Assembly: GCF_008728515.1 (NCBI RefSeq)
Contig: NC_044984.1
Coordinates: 121,019,349-121,083,348, forward strand
Direction: 5' to 3'
Source of the DNA: Papio anubis
Lineage: Eukaryota > Chordata > Mammalia > Primates > Cercopithecidae
DNA: 64,000 nucleotides
How positions within the stretch are numbered: position 1 is the first letter of the stretch; every line of letters starts with the position of its first letter. Of this stretch, positions 1 through 10,985 are shown one piece after another. The notes under the pieces were generated by a model, which saw only the letters and a program-made list of their open reading frames with translations, had not been told where the DNA came from and did not search any database. Both the position numbers and the translations under genes were made by a program.

Positions 1-331
1 CTTCACATTCTTACTGTCAAAGCAGAGCGCCCAAGTGACCGACAGCACTTTGAAGGTAAAAGCAGACTGCACGTCTTCACTATTTCACAGAACTCGGTCC
101 TTCTGTCAACAAGATATTAAACTTTCTCTGGCTTACTTTTAAAACTTCTGCTATGTTTTAAGTGCCTTATTTGGAAATCAACAAATAAAAGTTTCCCTAG
201 CTTTTTTCTCCTATTATTTCCCTCCCCAAATTGTTTTCTAAAGACAGTTATGCCAGAATTGCCCTGTGATGTTGGGTTTTCCAGAGAGGAATTCAGTAAG
301 AGATGAATTGCCCTTGAGCTCTATCTGTAGG
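1..331. other. Unassigned low-copy sequence
   Basis: AT-rich sequence with no repeat family or gene that I recognise on either strand. Confidence 0.4.
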
Positions 332-494
332 TCCTTCCTCCCTCCCTCTCTCCTTTCTCCCTCTCTCCTCCCTCCCTCCCTCCCTCCCTCTGTTCCTTCC
401 TCCCTCCCTCCCTCCCTCCCTCCCTCCCTCCCTCCTTCCCTCCTTTCCTTCCTTCCTTCCTTCCTTCCTTCCTTCCTTCCTTCCTTCCTTCCTC
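332..494 (+). repeat. Pyrimidine microsatellite (TCCC)n/(TTCC)n
   Basis: About 160 bases of uninterrupted C/T on the + strand, first mainly CCCT units and then a pure CCTT run. The open frames through it on both strands (Pro/Ser/Leu-rich on +, Gly/Arg/Glu-rich on -) come from the repeat. A mirror-symmetric homopurine/homopyrimidine tract of this length can adopt triplex DNA. Confidence 0.95.
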
Positions 495-890
495 ATGATG
501 CCTACTGGGAGCTGGGCCCCTTCCTAGTGCCTGGGAAACCAGCGTTGAAAGGGACAGCCTAGGATCCTGGTCTCATGCAGCTTACAGCCTAATGCAGGGA
601 TTCAGTCAATAAAACAACGAAGCAGACTGTTTTCAGACTGTGATAATGCTGGAGTGGAAGGGTAAAAAGAAGCCAATATGATGGAGACAGACTAGAATGG
701 GGATGGTTGGGCTATCTTATTGTGGTGAACAGAGAAGGCTTCTCCTAGGAGGTGACATAAGGAATCCTTCTTCTAAAGGAAAAGGATATAAAAAGAGCCC
801 AACCATATGCAGAGGGTTCAGGCAGAAGCTGCAGCAAGTTCAAAGGTCCTAAGGTGGGATGGGCATGGACTGATTAAAAAACGAAGGACA
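495..890 (-). repeat. Probable ancient mammalian interspersed repeat (L2-era)
   Basis: Degenerate modules recall a widespread old repeat: 'catgcagcttacagcctaa', then 'agaaggcttctcctaggagg', then 'cagcaagttcaaaggtcct'. Similar modules occur near 14.55-14.8, 19.7-20.1, 31.7-31.9 and 51.5-52.1 kb. The family and orientation are from memory and uncertain. Confidence 0.35.
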
Positions 891-1710
891 GGCTTCAATA
901 GTGTCAATAGCTTGACCATAGTGATTACTTACTACCTGGCCAATTTTCAAAGAAGCTATTTACTGATAATATTGAGAAAAACCAAAGCATAAGCTCAGAT
1001 AACAGGGATATATCGGTTTGCTTATATTTCTTCTCCAACAAGCCTTATCTTTATTTTCATAGGAATATAGAAATATTATCCTAAACTACTGATGGTTTAA
1101 TAAAAACTTAGCTGAAACAGCTTAGACCCTTGTTTCAAACCATTTTCATTCCAAAAACAACCTACACACAAACTATTTGCTTTGTTAGTCAGAACAGAAC
1201 AGAACTGGAATTAGTCACTCATGATAGGTGTGAGTCACTTATAAACCTGTTTTTCTTTTTCCTATTTGTATCCAAGATAATCAGATGAAAATCAACCCCA
1301 GCATTATCCAAGCAATTCTGTAAATTAAGAAGATATTAATACTTGTTCTTTCCGTAGTGATAGTGGTTCTCACCTTTGTTAGTGTTCATGCGTATTTTCA
1401 TTCTTTGAAAAGCTGATTTCATTTCTTCCAGTCAAATGCCTTTATTTTTCCACCAAGCTGCTAATATGTTTGCCTTTTAAACCAAGCTTAGCCTGGTTTT
1501 TACCTGGACAATTGAATTGTATAACATGTGTCTTGCAATAAAACAAGCTCTGCCAGAAAAGGCAGCTTCAGAAACTCAGGCAAAGATATACCTAGTACTA
1601 GGATTTGCTGAGTACAGTGAGAACAAAGGGGAATGAAAGGCTGGCATGCTAATTTATAAGAAAAATTAAATCCACACATGACATGTTAATGGCTCTAAAA
1701 CAGGCTTCCT
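891..1710. other. Unassigned low-copy sequence
   Basis: No recognisable repeat or gene. The short open frames are at chance level for this base composition. Confidence 0.4.
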
Positions 1711-2040
1711 GCCAGGCATGGTGGCTCAAGCCTGTAATCCCAGAACTTTGGGAGGCGGAGGTGGGCAGATCACTTGAAGTCAGGAGTTTGAGACCAGCCT
1801 GGCCAACATGGTGAAACCCTGTCTCTATTAAAAATACAAAAAAAAAAAAAAAGAAAAAGAAAAAATTAGCTGGGCATGGTGGTGCACATCTGTAGTCCCA
1901 GCTACTCAGAGGCTGAGGAATGAGAATCACTTGACCTGAAAGGCGGAGATTGCAGTGAGCCGAGATAGTGCCACTGCACTCCAACCTGGGCGATAGAGGC
2001 TGACTCCGTCTCAAAAACAAAATAAAGTAAAATAAAACAA
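1711..2040 (+). mobile_element. Alu SINE, sense, full length
   Basis: Dimeric Alu: left arm beginning gccaggcatggtggctca, mid A-rich linker, right arm ending 'ctccgtctc', then an adenine-rich tail with G/T interruptions. 'caggcttcc' occurs just before the element and again just after the tail at about 2043, a likely target-site duplication. It is a non-coding RNA-polymerase-III-derived retrotransposon. The antisense open frame across it is the usual Alu translation. Confidence 0.95.
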
Positions 2041-3420
2041 AGCAGGCTTCCATAATTGGAGAATTTGAATACTTACTGCATAGTTGATGATAATAAAGAA
2101 TTATTATTACTATATCTGTAAAATAATATTTTGGTTTTTAAAAAACACTTTTTTAAAGAGATACCCATTAAATATCTGTGGGTCATATGGACAACCACAA
2201 ACAAATTAGACAGGATTTTCAAAGTTTGAAAAAATCTTCAGGCGAAATTTTGTTTCCAAGAATTTATTTTCCCTTCAGATACGAACAGTGACCTGACAGT
2301 GATTATATTTGGCACCCAATTTATCAGTGTCACAACTATGCAGGAAGTGTGTGTAGTCTTTACACCTTTTAATGCCTCTTCCTCGGGAGTGTGCCAGCAT
2401 TTCGTTTACAGCGCTGCTTTTGAATGTGCAGCCGGGAACCCCTTCATAGCTAGTTCAAACCCCCATGCATAAGAGAGATTTTTGAAGGCATTTTTGGCTC
2501 TAGTGAGACATTCTTAATGAAAAATTTTCTGCATGTACTAATTAAATCTATGTAATTACAAGGTATTGTGTCGTGTTAAAACTTTCACTAGCACCGAATA
2601 TGTAATTTACATGCACTTATGATAGAGCAGCTCATTATGGGTCCAAGCAGCTCATTATGGGTCCAATTTTCATCCCCGTCATTAGCCAGGCTCATTTGTT
2701 TCTCTGATAAAAGAGAACTCTGTCTTTGAGTCAGAGGCAGCCTTATCAAAAGAAAGATGCTTGAGGGAGTTGACCAAGGAAGAGAACTGGGCTTGGAATA
2801 GTCCTAATGACAAGGTCCACACATACAGTTAAACCACAAGGGGGATTTCACACCACATACAAAGAGAGGCAGGAAGCGTAAGACCATAAGGGTAGAATCT
2901 GCATTGGATTCATTGTTTGGATGACAGCCATCCTTATAATAAATAAATTAAAGTTTCCCTGACCAAAACCAAAACAACAAAATGTGAAAATGTAAGAAAT
3001 AGGCAATCACGTTTCATATCCTTTACAGAAATATGGTGTGAAGAGAGTTCTGTCCAAGGAATAACTTAAAGTTATATGCACTTGGAATCACCAGGTTTTT
3101 TGCTCTGTTGTGCCAAATTCAATTCATATATCCCTCATATGGCTCATTTTTACCAACAAAATTACCTCTGGTCTCTATTTTGTCTTAAGCAGCATCTCCC
3201 AAAGAGCAGGGGGAGATTTCTTTGCCTCTCCATTTTTTCCTGCTGGACCATGAAATAGCTTCCAGCCCTCAGGAATGTTAGGACACCCCACACCACACAC
3301 ATGCACAGATACTCGTATATCCTTGAGAAAGGGGAAAGGGTGAGTCCAACTAGGGGGATGGCAGGATGCTGATATCCTTTTGGCTACCTCTCTCTATTGA
3401 GTGCGGTTAACATGTGAAAT
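2041..3420. other. Unassigned low-copy sequence
   Basis: No repeat family recognised apart from the short tandem duplication at 2626-2665. The part from 2300 to 2700 has several TAAT/ATTA cores, but I cannot show that it is regulatory. Confidence 0.4.
2626..2665 (+). repeat. Exact 20-bp tandem duplication
   Basis: AGCAGCTCATTATGGGTCCA occurs twice head to tail with no mismatch, in otherwise non-repetitive sequence. Perfect identity points to a recent event or a polymorphism. Confidence 0.95.
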
Positions 3421-3529
3421 GCCTTTGGGAGGCTGAGGCGGGCACATCACCTCAGGAGTTCAAGACCAGCCTGACCAACATGGTAAAATCCTGTCTCTAC
3501 TAAAAATACAAAAATTAGGGCCAGGAGCA
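3421..3529 (+). mobile_element. Outer Alu, left portion (5' truncated)
   Basis: Begins within the left arm (ctttgggaggctgaggcg), lacking about the first 35 bases of an Alu, and runs to the central 'aaaatacaaaaatta' linker, where another Alu interrupts it. It continues at 3836. Confidence 0.9.
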
Positions 3530-3835
3530 GTGGCTTATGCCTGTAATCCCAGCACTTTGGGAGGCCGAGGTGGGCAGATCACCTGAAGTCAGGAGTTCGA
3601 GACCAGCCTGACTAACATGATGAAACCACATCTGTATTAAAAATACAAAAATTAGCTGGGCATAGTGGCAGGCACCTGTAATCCCAGCTACTTGGGAGGC
3701 TGAGGCAGGAGAATCACTTGAAGCCAGGAGGCGGAGGTTGCAATGAGCTGAGATTGCGCCATTGCACTCCAGCCTGGGCAACAGAGTGAGAAAATGTCTC
3801 CAAAAAAAAAAAAAGAAAAAAAAAGAAAAGAAAAA
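3530..3835 (+). mobile_element. Inner Alu SINE inserted into the outer Alu
   Basis: A complete Alu (start ggccaggagcagtggctta) with an A-rich tail containing G interruptions, lying in the central linker of the outer Alu in the same orientation. 'aaaaatta' on both sides is a plausible target duplication, so the outer copy is older. Confidence 0.92.
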
Positions 3836-4008
3836 AATTAAAATTAGCTGAGGGTGGTGGCAGGTGCCTGTAATCCCAGCTACTCGGAAGGCTGAGGTGG
3901 GGAGGATCACTTGAACCTGGGAGGCAGAGGTTGCAATGAGCTGAGATAGCAACATTGTATTCCAGACTGGGCCACAGAATGAGACTCTGTCTCAAAAAAA
4001 AAAAAAAA
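3836..4008 (+). mobile_element. Outer Alu, right portion
   Basis: Resumes at 'aaattagctgagggtggtgg' and runs to the right-arm end 'gagactctgtctc' plus an A tail. It completes the element begun at 3421. The tail leads directly into the TA/CA microsatellite, a common origin for such arrays. Confidence 0.9.
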
Positions 4009-4010
4009 CA

Positions 4011-4015
4011 GTGTG

Positions 4016-4055
<40 letters not shown>

Positions 4056-4077
4056 TACACACACACACACACACACG
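4011..4077 (+). repeat. Compound (TA)n(CA)n microsatellite
   Basis: GTGTG, then about eleven TA units, then CA units with one AT interruption, directly after an Alu A-tail. Likely length-polymorphic. Confidence 0.95.
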
Positions 4078-4200
4078 AACTGCTTTGTCAGAGGAAAACT
4101 CACTGTTGAGTCTCCTGAGCTCTCTGTACCTGGCTGGAAGCAGGCAGCCTTTGTCCTCCTCATGCATGAGTCCATGGGTCTAGGCTTGCAGTATGAAGTC

Positions 4201-4441
4201 CAGTCAACCCTTGGTATAAGCAGAGGGACTGGTTCCAGGACCCCCTTGTAAACCAAAATCCGTGCATACTCAGGTACTGCAGTTGACCCTGCAGAACACA
4301 CATATGTGAAAAATCAACCCTCCCTGTATATGAATTTCAGATCCCACAAATACTGTGTTTTCTATCTATGCTTGGCCGAAAAAATTTCTGCACATAAGTA
4401 GACTTTAGCAATTCCAACCCATGTTGTTCAACGGTCAACTG
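4201..4441. mobile_element. Tigger-type DNA transposon remnant (MER2-like)
   Basis: Begins CAGTCAACCCTTGG with 'actggttccaggaccccc' shortly after, and ends GGTCAACTG followed by TA. These imperfect terminal inverted repeats and the TA target fit pogo/Tigger non-autonomous elements. The interior may combine two related termini ('cagttgaccctgcagaac' at about 4280). No transposase coding remains. Confidence 0.7.
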
Positions 4442-6345
4442 TATTAAGAAACCAATTTTACCTCTCATACAACCAACCTAGCATTAGCAGCTATGAAGTT
4501 AATATTTTTGATAAGTAGTTAACCTTAGTTTTTAAAAAAATTCAATTAGTTTCAAACACAGAGGGTAGTCCAGTGAGGTTAGTCATCGCTTTCCAATAAA
4601 CATTTGTATTATAACAAGGATTGACAAGAGGATTTAAAAGCATCATCAAACCGTGTACCCTCACTGAGGAATTGCATCTTGCTGGAGTGAAGTGACCCTG
4701 ACTTGGTCATCTTTCTATTCAAATCACAAGTTAAGGATCCAATGTAATTTTGCTTAAACAAGAGAGAATTTCATTTTTCTCCCATATCAAAGTCCAAAGG
4801 TGAGAAGCCCAGGGCTGAAGTCCTCAGGAATCCAGGTCCTTTTCAGCTTGTACTCAGCTGTGTGGAGCCTTCATTTCCAAAGCTTCCTCACAAGTGGTGG
4901 TATCAGCTCCATCAATCATCTTCGAGTACAAGAATACAAGAAGGAGGAAGAGAGCAGGCACACATGTGGGTCAGTGACATGTGCTGCTCTGTCCTAGAAG
5001 TTGCCGTGTGACTCTTCTGCTTATATTCCACTGTCTGAAACTTGGTCACCAGGGAAGATGTAGTTGTAATGGAGGTTGGATAATGTGCTTTTTAATGTTA
5101 CTATAGTTGATACATAGTGACCCAGTTAAAATCAGAAGTTCCATTACTGAGGAGGAAGGAATGTCAGGGCTAACAGTCTCTCCCAGACGAAGTCTGGTTG
5201 TCTGTGAAGGATGAAGGTTAGCACATGTTTCCAGGTCCTGGTAAGAGGATAACAAGGCATCATCCCACCTGGAGCAGTGCTGGTGCATGATGGGAAACTC
5301 CCACCATCACCAAGACCATGGCTGAGGTACCATGTGCTGGGACAGAGGGTGGAAAGGACACGTAAATGGGAGCAAGTGTCTTGGAGGATCAGGGGCAGGG
5401 AATGTATCTGCCCTCAGCCTGATTCCTTGCCTCTGAAAATGTGGAGATGGTAGATACAAATGGGATTAGAATATTTGCACTGCCTAACTGCAAGAGCTAC
5501 AATACGGTCACAGGAGATAACATACAGAAACTAGATAGCATGCTTTCACATGCAGAAGTGCAGGCTTTTTATTTTCTTGCCATAATACTACTCCCTTCTT
5601 CATGAGCCTACTGGGAGGAATCACTAACCTCATTAACTGCACTGCCTGGCACAGAGGGAGTCCTTGGGGAACAAGAATCAGTTTTTAAAAAGAAATTAGA
5701 TAGACTCTTTTACTTCTATATTAAAAATCACCTTGGGAAAATGATGGGAGGCCATGTCTTCTTGATCTAAGAGACTGTCTGAGGGGTCATGAGGGATTAG
5801 GGACTACACTCAGAGAAGCATTTCAAGTCTGTTGTGTTAGGCTCTTCTCCCCTGCATGCTGCATACCCTCCTACATGCTGGGCTACCAGGTGTCTCCCTC
5901 TGCGCCGGATGTTTACAAGCTTGGTTGATAGTCTGTGGTGAATTCATTCCATCACCTCATGCCACACTGTCTGGAATAGGAACCATGAAAGAGGAGCTCC
6001 TCTGTTTCAAATGTGATACTCTCAGAGCCCATTTCCATAGAAAGTGAATCATGGGATTCCTATGACCAGGGAGAATTTGTTTTCCTCTCACCATCTAGTC
6101 AAAGGCATGGGCTCCATTTCCCAGTATTTATTTTTCCGAATGGTCATTTTTAAGAAAAATGTTAACCAAATTTCATCACTGGATCGCAAAACCTGTTCAA
6201 ATGGCAGAGCTTCAAATAACCACAGCACTCTATGCAGAAAAAATGAAATTATATTGGCAAAATATATCCAAGTTAGTGTTCTCTGTTAAGGTGGAAACCA
6301 ATAAACACTGAATTTTGATATGGATGACATTTAAGAAATAATACA
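4442..6345. other. Unassigned low-copy sequence
   Basis: About 1.9 kb with no repeat family, RNA gene or convincing exon recognised. Open frames are below 100 codons, with no domain I know. Confidence 0.35.
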
Positions 6346-6688
6346 CAGTCATGTGTCACCTAATGATGGGGATACTTTCTGCGAAATGCATCATTAGGCG
6401 ATTTTGTCATTGTGAAACATCATAGAGTGTACTTACACACTCCATGCTGGCTGGCATAGCCTCCTATACCCCTAGGCTAGCGGACAGCCCATCGTTTCTA
6501 GGCTACAAACCTGGATAGCCTGTTACCATCCTGAATACTGCAGGCAATTGTAACACAAAGGTGTTTATGTATCTGAGCATATCTGAACATAGAAAAAGTA
6601 CAATAGAAACAGTACAATCATCCTGTGGGACCATCATTATATATGTGGTTTGTCATTTACCAAAATGTAGCTATACAGTGCATGATTG
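6346..6688 (+). mobile_element. Tigger-type MITE, internally deleted
   Basis: Starts CAGTCATGTGTCACCTAATG and ends GTGCATGATTG followed by TA, so the termini are inverted repeats. Interior motifs (catagagtgtacttacac, gcaggcaattgtaacaca) recur at 39480-40359 and 63485-64000. At about 340 bp it is a short non-autonomous form. Family name from memory; the TA target supports the Tc1/mariner-pogo superfamily. Confidence 0.8.
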
Positions 6689-6689
6689 T

Positions 6690-7787
6690 ATAAAGAAAAA
6701 TTACATCTATTAACTTGAAGTTTCGTTTTTTCCTGTGCTATGAGCTATCTTTTCCCTTATATGTTTAAATATATAATAATAGCACCTATCTCAAAGTGTA
6801 GTGTTGTAAGGAAGAACTGAAATAATGTTAAAACATCCTTATGTTTCAATCCACGACATGTATTGCTTGGGGAAACTGCACTGTAATGAGGCTTCCCAAG
6901 TGCTGGTCTAACAGCGTGGGTAGGTCTATATGAAATATTTCATGCATGCTGTTCAGAGAGTTTTCACCCCCCCACGGAGGGCAGTGTGGCAGGCCTCTTG
7001 CTACGCGGCCCAGGGAGTGGATCATCCCCTAACTGGACAGCTGGCTGGCTGGAGGCAGCTTCAACACTTCTGGCACAGTAAGAAGCAGAAGCAGCAGCTT
7101 CCGAATCAGGGGCTGCCAGATCCCAGCACATCTTTCCCAGTGTTAGACCAGGTGAAGACCACAGCCAGCTGGGACTCACACTCACCAAAGGCTTGTGATC
7201 ACCTGCTGTTCAAATGGAAAGATAGGACCAGTGGTTCCAAAACGTCCAATGTTTTAATAAAATGCAGAAAGATGGATATTATGTTACGTCACCAGAATTC
7301 TACATGGCAGAAAAATGATGAAAGGAAAGTGTTTAACACGATGCATGTCCACAGCACACGCTTCCCGATTGCATTTGCCTGGATGAATGTGGGTTTGCAA
7401 CATGGGGTCTGGAGAGAAAGGAGGGCTGCATTTTTTTTCTCTCCTTTTACATTAAAAGGCTTTTCTCTTTTAACTTAATCAGAATCTTTCAAAATCAGTG
7501 AAATCATATTGAGTTAAAGTTTCTGCTCTTGTCCACAAAGATGCAAGTGAAATTTTGAAAATGATTAAAATAAAGCATATTTCAGAACAAGTCTGAGACT
7601 GTGTGCTGTAGGGATTGGGAGCAAAGATTTGCAGTGGTAAAATCCTCAGTTATCCAGTGGCTTCCACTGGAACTTCCAGTTATATAACTAGCTTGCTTAC
7701 ATCTTATTTATTTGTCTGTAAAAATATAATATACTATCCAATTCTATGTTTAAATCATTCTTTAAAAGACAAAATTCCAGAGAGGGA
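6690..7787. other. Unassigned sequence holding a 182-codon open frame
   Basis: An open frame at 6930-7478 (+) is the longest one outside recognised repeats. It has no signal peptide, transmembrane run or domain I recognise, and no clear splice or promoter context. I treat it as probably fortuitous. Confidence 0.35.
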
Positions 7788-8168
7788 GAATGGATTCATG
7801 GTTGCCAGTGCTGGCAGTAGCGGTGTCAGGAGGGATGTGTGTTTATAAAGGGGCAGCACAAGGGATCCCTGTGATGATGGAGCTGATCCGTGTCGGGACT
7901 GTGGCAGTGGAGAGGCAAACCACACATGTAATAATGTTACATAGAACTAAACGCACACACATAAACATACAGCTCTAAACATGGGAACTCCGAATAAGAT
8001 CAGATCAATTCTGTGTCAGTTTCCTGGTGATGATTGTGTACTGTAGTTTTGCAAGCTGTTACCCCTGGGACAACCTGAGTTAAGAGTAGGTGAGATCCTT
8101 CCATACTGTTACTTAGCACTGAATGTGAATCTACAATTATGTCATAGTACAAATTTCGCTTTAAAAAA
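7788..8168 (+). mobile_element. L1ME-type LINE 3' end, sense
   Basis: Order of motifs matches an old L1 3' UTR: 'ggattcatggttgccagtg', 'gatccctgtgatgatgga', 'acatagaactaaacgcacac', 'tttcctggtgatgattgtg', and 'gtgaatctacaattatg' near the end. Strongly diverged and without an ORF2 segment upstream, so 5' truncated. Confidence 0.65.
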
Positions 8169-8225
8169 GATGATGATACTCATACCTACCCAGGAGAGCC
8201 CTTATAAGGATGGATGGACAGTGCT

Positions 8226-8745
8226 AATGTTGTGAGAATCAGAAGACCAGAGAGACCAATGGGTGGGACAGGAGGATTTTTATTTAGATGCACTGGCTCA
8301 GCAGATTTGTATCCAAAAAGCTGAACCCTGGACAAAGACAGGGCTTTGACTTTTATACACACATCTGTGGCCCCAAACGCAGTGGCGCGAAAGCAGGTAG
8401 AACGGACAGCTTATCAAACAGTGACAGGTTTTACAACTCAGGCATGTCTTGTGACCTTTGCCATACTGCACAGCTGGAAACAGGAACTTACAAAATCCTT
8501 GCAAATTTGCAGAAATAGTTACAAAAGTAGCAGTGAGAGCAGATCAGAGGATAATGGTATAGGGAAAGAATTTCAAAGGGGGAAACTCATAAGAAGAACT
8601 TGCTTTTCTTATCCTTGTTTGGTGTGTGTGTGGGGGGCTGTGTTGGGAGATTCTCTGGAGCTCATTCCTTTGGGCTCTGGCTTTTCAGATAGTGTTATCA
8701 AGGCCACGCTAGGGCCCTGCCTATTGCTGGCCTTGGAGTGAGTCA
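8226..8745 (-). mobile_element. Probable solo LTR of an endogenous retrovirus
   Basis: Read on the minus strand there is a TATA box (TATAAAAG, 8357-8350), then about 66 bases later a polyadenylation signal AATAAA (8284-8279), then a stretch ending CAACA at about 8226. That U3-TATA-R-AATAAA-U5 spacing is LTR-like. I see no flanking internal retroviral sequence and no certain target duplication, so a solo LTR is likely. Left and right limits and the family are uncertain. Confidence 0.5.
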
Positions 8746-8942
8746 GCCAAGTATAGGAAAACTCGTTTTTCTGTTTACTTATTTTTCTTATATTTCCTGC
8801 TTCACTAATTACATTTGTTTTACCTGGTGAGACAAGCCTGGTGTATACTGCAGAAGCACTGCTTCTCCTGCTGTTTGATTGCAGCTGTCCAAACCTTCAG
8901 CAGAGCTTAAGAAATACTTTTATTTAAGAAACTGCCTTTTCT

Positions 8943-9250
8943 GACCAGGTGCGGTGGTTCATGCCTGTAATTCCAGCCCTTTGGGAGGCCAAGGTGGGTG
9001 GATCACCTGAGGTCAGGAGTTTGAGACCAGCCTGGCCAACTGGGTGAAGTCTCGTCTTTACTAAAAAAATACAAAAATTAGTAGGGCGTGGTGGCACATG
9101 CCCTGCAGTTCCAGCTACTTAGGAGGCAGAGGCAGGAGAATCACTTGCACCTGGGAAGCGGAGGTTGTGGTGAGCTGAAATTGCGCCACTGCACTCCAAT
9201 CTGGGCGACACACTGAGACTCTCTCTAAAAAAAAAAAAAAAAAAAATCAA
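8943..9250 (+). mobile_element. Alu SINE, sense, full length
   Basis: Starts gaccaggtgcggtggttca and ends with an A tail. 'aagaaactgcctttt' precedes it and recurs after the tail at about 9270, a clear 15-bp target duplication. The repeated copy abuts an older antisense Alu. Confidence 0.95.
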
Positions 9251-9282
9251 ACAAACAACACCAAAACAAAGAAACTGCCTTT

Positions 9283-9568
9283 TTGTTTTTTTGAGACACA
9301 GTTTCACTCTGTCATCCAGGCTGGAATGTAGTGGTGTGATCACTGCTTATTGCAGCCTCAACCTCAAGTGACCCTCCCACCTCAGCTTCACAAGTAGCTG
9401 GGACTACAGGCATATGCCACTATGCCCAATCCATTTTTCTTCTTTTTTTGAGAGAGACAGTCTCACTATGTTTCCCAGGCTGGTCTAAAAATCCTGGGTT
9501 CAAATCATCCCCCTGCCTCAGCCTCTAAAATTGGTGGAATTACAGGTATTAGCCACCAGGTCCAGCTA
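9283..9568 (-). mobile_element. Alu SINE (old, AluJ-like), antisense
   Basis: A T-rich tail, then 'gagacacagtttcactctgtc' and both arms in reverse complement, ending 'ggtattagccaccaggtcca'. The high divergence and old-type left arm fit AluJ. With 8943-9250 it forms an inverted Alu pair. Confidence 0.9.
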
Positions 9569-10009
9569 AAAACCTGCCTTTTGAGCAAAACTCCTGGTGG
9601 TAGTTAAAAAGATGAATTGATGACCTAGAAATTGAAGCTTTAGAGAAAACTGGAATACAAGTCCAAGTGGCCCTGGCTGAGGGCTCCTGGAAGGCATGTT
9701 GCTTGGGTACTCCCTGGAAAGAACATTTGTGTTAGATAATTTGTGGATATCAAGTTATTTGTAAGTTAAAACTTCATAGCATTTAATCAGTTGGTTAGAG
9801 ATGATTAACATCTTGCTCACATGAGGAATTATATGGCAACAGACATACTTAGTGTTTTCCTGATCCTATGATTTCTCTCTGGCCATCTTGCTGAGAAATG
9901 ATGTTGGCCAGCCTGCAACAATACTGGGCTGGCAGGAATTAGAGCAGGGTTGACTTTCTTTTTTTCTAAAAGAAAAGGGAAAATGCCCATACCATTGTCC
10001 ATTGTGTGT
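9569..10009. other. Unassigned sequence
   Basis: No repeat or gene recognised. A short (CA)n run at about 10012-10030 follows. Confidence 0.35.
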
Positions 10010-10031
10010 AAACACACACACACACACACAG

Positions 10032-10115
10032 ATTAGGTTGGTGCAAAAGTAAAAAAGTAATTGTGGTTTTTGCAATTAAAAGTAATTGCAATTATTTTAA
10101 TTGCAAAACCTGCAT
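10032..10115. mobile_element. MADE1 mariner MITE, degraded
   Basis: Starts ttaggttggtgcaaaagta, the diagnostic terminal inverted repeat of the Hsmar1-derived ~80-bp palindrome, followed by 'attgtggtttttgcaattaaaagtaattgca'-like sequence in two arms. The 3' arm is eroded (gcaattattttaattgc). Intact MADE1 palindromes are the source of the miR-548 family, but this copy no longer folds cleanly. Confidence 0.85.
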
Positions 10116-10672
10116 ATATATATATTCCCAGTCATATAAAACATAGAGATAAATCTCATTTAAAAGATTTTATGTGGGAAGAAAGAATTGAAATTTGAGG
10201 CTTCAACACAAACTGGGTGGTCTTTGGTATCCCTGAGGAACACAGAGAAGGTTGGAGGTTTTATAAAAGGAAAAGTGTTATGTATTGTATTGAAGGAAAG
10301 TTCATTGACACTGTAAAATTTTGGAAAGTTGGCAGTCTCTGACTGGTGGGTGATGGTCTAGGGTAAAACTAGTCTTAAGAGTCTCAGCGGTTTGTTTCAG
10401 TAGCTATTAGATAAAACTGGTTTCAAGTTACAACAGGCAGTTTCGGCCACTGGACTTGCGGAAAATGTAACTGCTGGAGCTGATGCTATGAACCCAGAGT
10501 GCTTTTCACCCTGCCTACTAGAATGATTGACTTGAGTATGACAATGAGGCAATTTGTATAATCAACTTTCTATATATGTATACTCATTTTTATTTTAAAA
10601 TGTACCTGATTCATTTTGAAACATTAATTTTCCTAAAACCCATTATTTTTGTGATTATGGACTACCAGATCT
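10116..10672. other. Unassigned sequence
   Basis: No family recognised with confidence. Phrases such as 'aactggtttcaagttacaac' hint at an old LTR, but I cannot support that. Confidence 0.3.
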
Positions 10673-10970
10673 TTTTTTTTTTTTTTTTTCAGACAGAGTC
10701 TCTCTCTGTCTCCCAGGCTGGAGTACAGTGGCACGATCTTGGCTCACTGCAACCCCCACCTCCTGGGTTCAAGCAATTCTCTTCCTTAGTCTCCCGAGTA
10801 GCTGGGATTACAGGCACCTGCTCCCATGCCCAGCTACTTTTTATGTATTTTTAGTAGAGACTAGGTTTTACCATCTTGGCCAGGATTGTCTTGAATTCCT
10901 GCCCTCGTGATCTACCTGCCTCAGCCTCCCAAAGCGCTGAGATTACAAGCGTGAGCCACTGTGCCCGGCT
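10673..10970 (-). mobile_element. Alu SINE, antisense, full length
   Basis: Poly-T tail, then both arms in reverse complement, ending 'gtgagccactgtgcccggct'. Flanked by a ~15-bp target duplication with two mismatches: ggactaccagatctt before and ggacaaccagttctt after. Confidence 0.96.
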
Positions 10971-10985
10971 GGACAACCAGTTCTT

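Noticed and set aside
266..562. Pro/Ser/Leu-rich 98-codon frame and its Gly/Arg/Glu-rich antisense partner
   Set aside because: Pure consequence of the CCCT/CCTT microsatellite.
1649..2053. 134-codon minus-strand open frame
   Set aside because: Translation of an antisense Alu plus tail (Phe run and typical Alu peptide); not a gene.
3515..4301. Overlapping minus-strand frames up to 195 codons
   Set aside because: They run through nested Alus and the CA/TA microsatellite (CVCVCV, IYIYIY runs).
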